From Gemmatimonadota bacterium (GTDB taxonomy: Bacteria > Gemmatimonadota > Gemmatimonadetes > Gemmatimonadales > Gemmatimonadaceae): a stretch of 53,879 nucleotides of DNA. Under the pieces are notes generated by a model, which worked only from the letters and a program-made list of their open reading frames with translations, was not told the DNA's origin and searched no databases. The stretch covers positions 79,066 to 132,944 of the forward strand of contig PMEM01000060.1 of the NCBI GenBank assembly GCA_003155795.1. The letters are read 5' to 3'. Both the position numbers and the translations under genes were made by a program. Of the stretch, positions 17,467-26,700 are shown piece by piece. The stretch's first letter is position 1. The number at the start of each line of letters is the position of its first letter.

Positions 17467-18189
17467 ATGGCGGTAGATCGACACCACTGGTTCGTTCGAT
17501 TGACTCACTGGGTGAATGCAGTTGCACTCGTGATCATGATCGGAAGCGGGTTGCAGATATTCAACGCTTATCCGATGTTCGCGCGTCGCGGTGAGACATT
17601 CTGCTGTTATCCATTCGCCGGAAAGCCGATTCCACACTGGGCCACATTCGGCGGCTGGCTTGCAGGCGCTCGCAACTGGCATTTCGCGATGATGTGGCTG
17701 TTCGTGTTGAACGGTGCTGCATACATGATATTCATCTATCTGCATGGCGAGTGGCGCGATCTTGTGCCGCGGCGCGGCGACATTCGCGATGCACGCGAGA
17801 TGATCAAGTACTACCTCTTTGTGCGCCGCAGGCATCCGCATCAGGGCAAGCACAATGCGCTACAGAAAGGGGCGTATTTCGCACTGCCAATCCTTGCAGC
17901 GCTCGCTGTAATTACCGGACTGGCAGTGTGGAAACCGGTGTCCCTTGCGCCGCTTACAAATCTCATGGGTGGCTATGTGTACGCCCGTTACTGGCATTTC
18001 CTCGTCATGCTGGCGCTCGTAGTGCTTTCGGTCGTGCATATCTTCATGATATTTACAGTCGATCCCTATTCGATACGTTCCATTGTGACCGGCAAATACA
18101 ATCCGGAGCGCGCACCGGAATTGCGAGATGGACGACCGTTCTATCATCTCGTCAGACGTGAAAGGAGCGATGCAGATGCAGAGACGTGA
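17467..18189 (+). CDS. Membrane cytochrome b subunit (thiosulfate reductase/MsrQ-like)
   Basis: 240 residues with four hydrophobic spans beginning THWVNAVALVIMIGSGLQIF. Histidines that would ligate two b-type hemes sit at the family positions: RLTHWVN, RNWHFAMMW, RYWHFLVML and SVVHIFMI. It carries electrons from quinol to the periplasmic oxidoreductase encoded next, whose ATG lies inside this gene's last 20 bases, giving translational coupling. Shine-Dalgarno CTGGAGGA precedes the ATG. Compared with E. coli MsrQ it is closer to the hydrogenase/thiosulfate-reductase cytochrome b domain, so the electron donor role is by analogy. Confidence 0.85.
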   Translation: MAVDRHHWFVRLTHWVNAVALVIMIGSGLQIFNAYPMFARRGETFCCYPFAGKPIPHWATFGGWLAGARNWHFAMMWLFVLNGAAYMIFIYLHGEWRDLVPRRGDIRDAREMIKYYLFVRRRHPHQGKHNALQKGAYFALPILAALAVITGLAVWKPVSLAPLTNLMGGYVYARYWHFLVMLALVVLSVVHIFMIFTVDPYSIRSIVTGKYNPERAPELRDGRPFYHLVRRERSDADAET

Positions 18190-18883
18190 TTTCCTCACCG
18201 CTACCGGTGGTATCACCACTGCATGGCTGCTCGCTGCGTGTGGCTCACGCGGACCGAAGGGCGCAGACAAGTTGTTGAAGTACGCGATGCGCAAGAACGA
18301 AACGCTGGAACGCGGATTGTTTCGACATACATCGATGGATTCGCCATCTTCTCGTTGGCGGAATGCGGGAACCGCGTTACCCAAATATTACATTTCGGAT
18401 ACAGTTCCAGTGTGGGATCCCGCGGTACGCGGTACCTGGACACTCGAGGTTTCTGGCCTGGTGAAGAATCCGCTGACTCTCACCATGGACATGCTGCAAA
18501 AGCTGCCGCGCATCACGCAACGCGTGAACCACTTCTGTGTGGAGGGATGGACGGCGGTTGAAACGTGGACCGGCTGCCGCATGAGCGATCTTGCACGCGC
18601 TGCCGGTGCGACGCCGGATGCACATTACGTGGACTTCCAGTCATTCGACAACGATTACCACGAAAGCTGGGACATCGAGAGCGCCATGCATCCGCAGACG
18701 CTTATCTGTTACGGTCTCGACGGCAGGATGCTGGAGGCTGGCCACGGGGCGCCCGCTCGTCTCTTTTCCCCCGTAAAACTTGGCTACAAGAACACGAAGT
18801 ATCTCACAAAGATTGTATTCATGCCCAAGCGGAATGGCGGCTACTGGAGCGATCAGGGCTACGAGTGGTATGCCGGAACCTGA
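18170..18883 (+). CDS. Molybdopterin-dependent oxidoreductase, sulfite oxidase/MsrP type, Tat lipoprotein
   Basis: 237 residues. Starts MQMQRRDFLTATGG, a twin-arginine signal, which runs into a lipobox LLAAC, so it is exported folded and lipid-anchored. The molybdopterin domain has the Mo-ligand cysteine in HFCVEGWTAVETWTGCRMSD and the conserved GHGAPARLFSPVKLGYKNTK segment near the end. Length fits the MsrP/YedY group, which lacks the dimerisation domain of sulfite oxidase. It probably reduces a sulfoxide or similar periplasmic substrate with electrons from the cytochrome b gene before it. AAAGGAG sits five bases from the ATG. Substrate not determinable from sequence. Confidence 0.88.
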   Translation: MQMQRRDFLTATGGITTAWLLAACGSRGPKGADKLLKYAMRKNETLERGLFRHTSMDSPSSRWRNAGTALPKYYISDTVPVWDPAVRGTWTLEVSGLVKNPLTLTMDMLQKLPRITQRVNHFCVEGWTAVETWTGCRMSDLARAAGATPDAHYVDFQSFDNDYHESWDIESAMHPQTLICYGLDGRMLEAGHGAPARLFSPVKLGYKNTKYLTKIVFMPKRNGGYWSDQGYEWYAGT

Positions 18884-18926
18884 CCGGTAAACTCCATGGC
18901 GCGCGCAGCCGAAACTTGCTTTCACT

Positions 18927-20294
18927 ATGGCCGCGCGCGTCAACCTGTCCGAGGTGCTTTCCGCCCTGTCCTGCGCTCTCGACCTGACCGAAGGACAGCC
19001 CATAGGCCATACAATGCGGAGTTGCCTCATTGGCATGCGCCTGGGGCACGAAATCGGACTCTCGCAGGCCGACAACGCTGCACTTTATTATGCGATCCTG
19101 CTAAAGGACGCCGGGTGCTCCAGCAATGCCGCGCGACTCTGCCAGCTATTTGGAACAGACGACCGCGAGCTGAAGCCCCGCATGAAGGCAGTCGATCGGC
19201 AGAATAAGTTCGCGCTCGCGATCCAGACTGCCCGGACAGTTGGTCTCGACGGCGATCTGTCGTCCAAAGTGAAACACTTTGTGGACGTCGCGCGGAGCGA
19301 CGAGGTCATGAAGGAAATCATGGGACTTCGGTGCGAACGCGGCGCCGACATCGCGGTACGCCTCGGGTTCCCGCAGGCCACAGCAGAAGCGGTACGGCAT
19401 CTCGACGAGCACTGGAACGGCAAGGGACATCCGGATGGACTCTCGGGTCCTGCCATTCCGCTCATGTCGCGCATTGCCGGCCTCGCGCAGGTAGTTGATG
19501 TATTTCATCAGCACGGCGGCTCCAATGCGGCACTGAAAGTCGTCAAGGCGCGGAGCGGCACGTGGTTCGATCCATCACTGGTGGATCGCATCGTATCGTG
19601 GCGTAACGAGTCGGACTGGTGGGAACGGCTGGACAGCTCGGATCCGACAGACGAAGTGATCGCTGCTGAACCGGAGTCGTTGATGCGCTGGGTCGGTGAA
19701 GACGATCTTGATGTAATTGCGAGAGCATTTGCCGATATCATCGACGCCAAGTCACCCTACACGTTCTCGCATTCGCGCAACGTCGCGGCATACGCTCTGG
19801 GGATTGCTCGCGAGATGAAACTCGATGCGGCGACTCAGCGTCGTGTGTACCGCGCCGGGCTGTTGCACGACATCGGAAAGTTGGGTGTTTCCAATTCCAT
19901 TCTGGACAAGCCGAGTTCTCTGACCGACGCGGAACGCACAACCGTGCAGAGACATCCGTTCTTTACGTGGGAGATACTCTCGCGGGTCCCGGCATTCCGC
20001 GACTTCGCATGGTCAGCCGCGCTGCATCATGAGCGTCTGGACGGTCGTGGTTATCCGTGGCATCTGAGTGGCAACCGGCTCGACCTGACCGCCCGGATTC
20101 TGTGTGTATCAGATGTTTACGAAGCGTTGACCGCGGATAGGCCCTATCGTGCAGGACTGCCGTGGGAAGTCTCATCCCGGATTCTCGCGGAGGGTCGAGG
20201 AACGGCGTTCGACCCAGGCGTGCTTGACGCATTGGCGTCGTGCCGGAGGGCGGTCGCCGACATGACGCAGCTGGTCCCCTTGGCAGCGGCCTGA
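18927..20294 (+). CDS. Tandem HD-GYP-type phosphodiesterase with a degenerate first domain
   Basis: 455 residues. The second half is a full HD-GYP domain: SHSRNVAAYALGIA, LLHDIGKLGV (about 310-320), HHERLDGRGYP (about 366-376), SDVYEALTADRPYR. HD-GYP proteins hydrolyse cyclic di-GMP. The first half repeats the fold but with KD in place of HD (LLKDAGCSSNAAR) and HLDEHWNGKGHPDGL in place of the GYP motif, so it is unlikely to be catalytic and may sense or regulate. No receiver or membrane segment. It follows the molybdoenzyme after 43 bp, but there is no obvious link in function. Start chosen at ATG 18927, without a clear Shine-Dalgarno. Confidence 0.9.
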   Translation: MAARVNLSEVLSALSCALDLTEGQPIGHTMRSCLIGMRLGHEIGLSQADNAALYYAILLKDAGCSSNAARLCQLFGTDDRELKPRMKAVDRQNKFALAIQTARTVGLDGDLSSKVKHFVDVARSDEVMKEIMGLRCERGADIAVRLGFPQATAEAVRHLDEHWNGKGHPDGLSGPAIPLMSRIAGLAQVVDVFHQHGGSNAALKVVKARSGTWFDPSLVDRIVSWRNESDWWERLDSSDPTDEVIAAEPESLMRWVGEDDLDVIARAFADIIDAKSPYTFSHSRNVAAYALGIAREMKLDAATQRRVYRAGLLHDIGKLGVSNSILDKPSSLTDAERTTVQRHPFFTWEILSRVPAFRDFAWSAALHHERLDGRGYPWHLSGNRLDLTARILCVSDVYEALTADRPYRAGLPWEVSSRILAEGRGTAFDPGVLDALASCRRAVADMTQLVPLAAA

Positions 20295-20368
20295 TCAGCG
20301 TCTGGGAAGACGATCCGTCGGTGGTAACGGCCTCGGACTGTCTGGTACCGCACCGGAAACATACGTAG

Positions 20369-20374
20369 TATATT
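20369..20374 (+). promoter_or_regulatory. -10-like hexamer for small hypothetical gene
   Basis: TATATT ends six bases before the GTG at 20381 with no Shine-Dalgarno. The surrounding TAGTATATTCTCTGCGTG is nearly the same as TAGTATCTTCTTCGCGTG at the RNA ligase-like gene. Confidence 0.45.
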
Positions 20375-20380
20375 CTCTGC

Positions 20381-20665
20381 GTGTTCAGCAACGATGAGGC
20401 AACGGCGTTTCGTGGTGCCCTTAGAGATTATTGCACACGTTCGGCTGAGTTTTCGTCGACGTTGACGTCGGAAATGAGCGCTGCACTGACCAGTGCAGCG
20501 AAGGCAGCGCGAGCACGCGGCTTGACTGCGGAGCGCTTTGTAATCTGGATAAAGCAGGCGTGGGACGAGCTCGCGGACGACAGAGTGATGCAGCATCGCA
20601 CGGACCCGGCACGTGATCGAGACACGGTAGTCTCGGCGGCAATTAAGGCGTACTACATGCAATAG
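20381..20665 (+). CDS. Small hypothetical helical protein
   Basis: 94 residues from a GTG. Sequence is helical and Ala-rich (SAALTSAAKAARARGLTAER, then FVIWIKQAWDELADD). No family recognised, no signal peptide and no membrane span. It lies alone between the HD-GYP gene and the glucan synthase, in the same direction, with 94 bp to the latter, so it could be co-transcribed with it. The -10 box next to its start and a clean frame support it as a real gene. Confidence 0.6.
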   Translation: MFSNDEATAFRGALRDYCTRSAEFSSTLTSEMSAALTSAAKAARARGLTAERFVIWIKQAWDELADDRVMQHRTDPARDRDTVVSAAIKAYYMQ

Positions 20666-20759
20666 CGAGTAGTATCCGATCGTAGAGGTCGCCCCGCGCT
20701 GAGCCAATCGGCACGTAACTTCGGGGCAGTGCCTCCGCGGCGCCCTTAACTTTCGCTAC

Positions 20760-23700
20760 GTGCCTACTGCTACTCCCCCTAAAACCGAAAAGAAGCTTCT
20801 CAAGCGATTCCTTTCCTGGACTGGCTCGGATGAAGGCGGCGCGCGCGCAGCTCATCTTGTGGCACCGATCCGCGGAGAGGTGCTCGGCGTGGATCGACTC
20901 GCTGAGCGAGCTCGTGCGGTCGCGCGTCAGGAGAAAATTGGTCCACCGCCGGTTCATCATGGCCCGGGGCCGCTGCTGCGGCGACTGGACGACACGCGCG
21001 TCGTCCTGCGGGAGATTCAACATGCGCTGAGCGACGCCGCGGCACACGGGATCGACATATCCTCAGCGGGCGAGTGGCTGCTCGACAACTATTACATAGT
21101 TCAGGAGCACATGCGCGAAGTGCGCATGGCGCTCCCGAACAGGTATTACCACGAGCTACCCAAGCTTGCGAGCGGCACGCTGGCGGGATACCCGCGCGTG
21201 TACGAACTGGCGATCGAACTGATCGCTCACACTGAAGGTCGGCTGGATCTCGACAACATCACTCTGTTCACGCGCGAGTTCCAACGTGTGTCGCTCCTCC
21301 GACTCGGCGAGTTGTGGGCAATACCTACGATGTTGCGCCTTGGACTTGTCGAAAACATCCGTCGGATGGCGCTCCGCACGGCAGCACGTCTGGCAGAAGT
21401 GCAGGAAGCGGACATATGGGCGGCGCGGATGCGCGCAGCAAGCACCGAGTCTCCCGATGCGCTGTCGAAGACGCTGTCTGAATTCATCGATAACCATCCG
21501 CAACTCAGCCCCACTTTCGTAGCTCGGTTTCTGGGTGAAATCCGTCGTTATCAGACCAACTTCACGCCGCTGGTGTGGTTGGAGCAGTGGATTGCCGAGG
21601 ACGGGCTGAGCGCAGAAGACGCGGTAACACGCTCGAACCGGCGTGTCGCGATCACGCAGGTGACGATTACGAACAGCATTCAGAGCCTGCGCATGATTTC
21701 GCGCCTGGACTGGAACGAGTTCGTTGAATCGCAAAGTGTCACGGAAAAACTCCTGCGCGACGACCCTGCCCATATCTATTCCGACATGGTGTTCGCCTCG
21801 CGCGATGAGTACCGCCATGTCATTGAACAGATTGCAAAGCGGACCAGGCGCGACGAGGACTCCATCGCGAACGAAGTGCTTGCGCTTGCCCGCGAGCATC
21901 CCGGCGAACCGCGCATGGGACATGTCGGCTACTGGCTGGTCGCCGCAGGCCGGCTGAAGCTGGAAGAGCGAACTGGATACAAGCCCACCTTCGGCGAGAA
22001 TGTATATCGTTGGGCCAAACATCACCCGAGCGTCATTTACTTCGGAGTGATAGTCACTGTTACACTGCTTGTTTGCGCGCTCGTACTCTCCATTGCACCG
22101 ATCACGACAATCGGATTCGCGCTCGTGGTGATGTTGTTGCTCGCAGTTCCTGCGAGCGAGGTTGGCGTGGCGGTGGTTAACAAGCTGGTAACGCTCATCG
22201 TGCCGCCCCATCTGCTTCCCAAGATGGACTTTCACGAAGATGGGATTCCCAATTACGCCCGCACAGTGGTGGTGGTGCCGACGTTGCTCGCCACCGTAGC
22301 CGGCGTGCGTGAAGCGCTCGAGCATCTGGAAGTGCAGTATCTCGCCAATCCTGATGCAAACCTGCATTTCGTAGTGCTGAGTGACTTCACCGACGCAAAG
22401 ACCGAAAGCCTCGCTGTTGACGCTCACGTGATCGAAGCCATTGAGCGTGGTGTTGAGGGCCTCAATGCCAAGTACAAGCGCTCAGCGGATAGAGGGCCGT
22501 TTCTTATATTCCACCGCGCCCGAAAGTGGAATCCGACCGAAGGCGTCTGGATGGGTTGGGAACGGAAGCGCGGCAAGCTCGCGGAGTTCAATAGATTTCT
22601 TCGTGGCGGATCGTCGAGTGCATTTCCGACAATCGCCGGCGATCCATCGCTGCTCGCGGATATCCGCTATGTAATCACGCTCGATTCCGACACGGTACTG
22701 CCGCGCGGGGCCGCAGCGAAACTCGTTGGAACGATGGCGCACCCGCTCAATCGTGCGCGGTACAATGAGACACTCGGTCGAGTCACGGATGGTTATGGAA
22801 TCCTCCAGCCGCGCGTTGGAGTGGCGCTCACGAGTGCATATCGCTCGAAATTCGCAGCCGTGCACTCCGGTCATCCAGGAGTCGACCCCTACACAACTGC
22901 GGTATCGGACGTCTATCAGGATCTGTACGACGAAGGGAGCTTCACGGGGAAGGGCATCTACGATGTGAATGCGTTCGAGGAAGCCACGCATGGGAGGTTT
23001 CCCGAGAACACACTCCTGTCGCACGATCTGATAGAGGGCACATACGTACGCGCCGGTCTGACGACGGATATCGAACTGTACGATGACTATCCAACGCGAT
23101 ATCTGGCGTACACGCGACGCAAGCACCGCTGGATTCGTGGCGACTGGCAGATTCTCAAATGGCTGGGAGCAACGGTACCAGGTCCGGATGGTCCGGAACC
23201 GAATCGGCTGTCCACGCTTTCACGGTGGAAAATTTTCGATAATCTCCGGCGTTCTGTCGTGGAAATCTCGCTGATTTTGCTTCTTGTGGGAGGTTGGTTC
23301 GTGCTTCCGGGTGCGCCACTGTTGTGGACGGTGGTGGTGCTGCTCCTGGTTGCATTCCCATGGCTATTCGCAATTATCCTTGAACTGATTCAGCCACCGA
23401 CGGATCAGTCGTTACAGGCGTACTACGGCGCGGTGATGCGCGACTTTGTCGGGAGCGCGGAGCAGTTTGGGCTTGCGATTGCCTTTCTGCCGCATCAGGC
23501 GTGGGTCTCGGCAGATGCCATAGTGCGCACGCTTACTCGCCTGTATATCACGCGTCGTCACATGCTGGAGTGGCAGACCGCGTCGCAGGTGGAGCGCGCG
23601 ATGCGTCGGGGTGGCGATCGCGAAGTGTATCGCCGCATGTGGCCTGCAGTGGCAATCGGTGCGTTCGCGGCGGCCGGCGCAATATTCGAAGTATACAGTG

Positions 23701-26700
23701 GCGATGCCGGTCTGGGCGTTGACTCGCTTGCACTGATCGCGACGATACCCCTGGCGTTTCTGTGGATTGTATCGCCAAGCATCGCCGCAGCGATGTCTGC
23801 TCCGGCGATACCCGGTGAAATCAAGCTCGCCGAAGCGGAACGAGCGCGTGCGGAACGCTACGCACGATTGCACTGGGAGTTCTTCAATCATTTCGTGACC
23901 GAGCAGACGAACTGGCTCGCACCGGACAACTTTCAGGAGGAGCCAGAACCAGAAGTCGCGCTGCGTACGTCGCCGACGAATATCGGCTTGCAGTTGCTGT
24001 CCACGGTTAGTGCAGCGGATCTGGGCTTCATCACGCGTCAGGACATGATCGGACGACTCGAGCGAGTCTTCAAGTCGCTGGAGCAGATGCATCGGTATCG
24101 TGGCCACTTCTACAACTGGTACGATCTGACGAGCCTGCAGGTGCTGGAACCTGCCTACATATCCACGGTGGACAGCGGTAATCTCGCGGGCCATTTCATC
24201 GCGCTGAAGCAGGCGTGCATTCAGATCATACACTCGCTGCAGCCGCACACAATCGAGATGCAGATCGCTGGGCACGCGCTGGCTGGCGGAATGGTAGCGG
24301 CGAAGTCGGGCGAGCGAATGCAGGGTACTGTCGCGCCGGGAGAGGATGTAGGCGACGAATGTGCACGTTTGCGGACGATCGCCGACAGCGCATTTGCGTA
24401 CGCGTCCGAGATGGACTTCACCTTTCTGTACGACGAGCGACGCAAGCTATTCTCGATCGGATTCCAGACGAGTGCCAACTCGTATGACAATTCGTATTAT
24501 GATCTGCTCGCGTCGGAGGCTCGACTCGCATCGTTCATGGCGATTGCGAAGGGTGATGTTCCCGTAGAGCATTGGTTCCACCTGGGCCGATCCCTGACGT
24601 CGGATCGCGGAATTCGCGCGCTCGCGTCATGGAGCGGCAGTATGTTCGAGTACCTGATGCCGGTCTTGGTGACGCAGTCGTATCCGTTCACACTGCTGGA
24701 TCAGACATACCATGGGGCCGTACGACGCCAGATACTATATGGAGTGGAGCGGAAGGTTCCGTGGGGCGTATCCGAGTCCGCCTACAATGTTCGGGACAGA
24801 AATCAGATCTATCAGTACCGTGGGTTCGGTGTTCCTGATCTTGCGCTCAAGCGCGGGCTGAATAAGGACCTTGTTGTCGCACCGTACGCAACGGTGCTGG
24901 CAATGCTTATCGAGCCGCGTCAGGCTCTGCGTAATCTGACGGTACTGGAGAGCGAGGGAGCGCTCGGGCCTTACGGCTTCCGTGACGCGATCGACTACAC
25001 GCGTCCACTTCCGGGTTCCACGCGCGCCGTGGTCGGGACCTACATGGCCCACCACATCGGAATGAGCCTCGTTGCTTTGACGAACGCGCTGCAGCGACAG
25101 GTATGGCAAAGGCGTTTCCACGCCGATCCACTTGTGCGGTCCAACGATCTCGTGCTGCAGGAACGCATACCGCGACGTCTCGTCGTCCAGCGTACCGGTA
25201 ACGAGGATGAGCCGGTCCCGATGGTTCCGTCCGAAACTGCGAAACCAGCGGTGCGCGAGACGAATACGGCATACACGCCGCAACCAGCGATCGCACTGCT
25301 CGGAAATGTTCCGTACACCACGATGATAAGTAACGCCGGGGGTGGTTACAGTCGCTATGGCGATATCGTCGTGACGCGGTGGCGGCGCGATACAACGCGT
25401 GACAACTATGGTGAGTGGATCTATATAAAGGACATACCCACTGGCCGGGTGTGGAGCGCCGCGCATCAACCCGTAGCGGTCGACGCGGATAGTTATCGTG
25501 TTACATTCGCGAGCGACCGGGTAGAGTTTCATCGTCGGGACGGCGACGTGGACACGATGATGGAAGTGGTCGTATCTTCGGACGATGCAGCGGAAGTTCG
25601 GCGAGTGACGGTTACAAACAGATCTACGATAACTCGTGACATCGAGCTCACGAGTTACTCCGAGATCGTGCTGCAGTCGCTGGCCACCGACAGACAACAT
25701 CCAGCGTTCGGGAATCTGTTCGTCGAGACTGAATGGATCGGCGAACATTGCGCGATTATCGCCACGCGCCGCCCCAGATCATCGGACGAGAAAGTATACT
25801 GGGGTGCACACGTCGTAGCGACGGGCCCGGAACGAATCGGGGCTGTCAGCTTCGAGACCGATCGGGCCAAGTTTATAGGCCGTGGGAAATCGGTGCGCCA
25901 CCCTCAAGCGATGGAGGCGGCCGGCGACCTGTCGAACTCCGCCGGCGCGCCGCTCGACCCGATATTTGCACTACGGGTCCGTGTTCGCGTAGCGGCGGGA
26001 AAGTCCGTTCAGGTGAGTTTTACAACCCTTGTCGCGGAAACGAGAAAGCGTGCGGTCGAGTTGTCCGACCTCTACGATGATCCGTTCAGCGCCCGTCGAG
26101 CGCTTGACCTTAGCTGGGCGCAGGCGCAGGCGGAATTGCGCGATCTCGGAATATCGCCGAGCGATGCAGCGATTTATCAGCAGTTCGCTGGATATCTGAT
26201 GTACCCGCATCCGCAATTGCGACCGACCGGAACGGAGCTGCACGCCAATACCCACGGTCAGCAGTCGCTCTGGCCACTCGGCATTTCGGGTGACAATCCG
26301 ATCCTGCTCGCAACCATCGACGCAGTCGAGGGGCTTCCCAGCGTCAGACAACTGTTGCAGGCGCATCACTACTGGAGACTCAAGGGAGTAACGTCGGACC
26401 TGGTCATCCTCAACGAGCGCCCCGCTTCATACCTTCAGGAATTGAACGACGCACTCACTTCAACTGTGATGGCATCGAGCGAAGCGGGATTGATCGATCG
26501 GCCTGGCGGCGTGTTCATTCGCCGGACGGACGTGCTGAAGCTGGATGACATCACGTTGATCCGTGCAATGGCGCGACTTCACGTGGCGTGCGACGGATTG
26601 GGGCTTGGTTCTCTGCTGGAATTCCCCGATGATGAAAAGGATTACGCGGGGCGACCCGATGCACCCGTTCCCCCGAGATATGCGCGCAGAACCGCGGATC

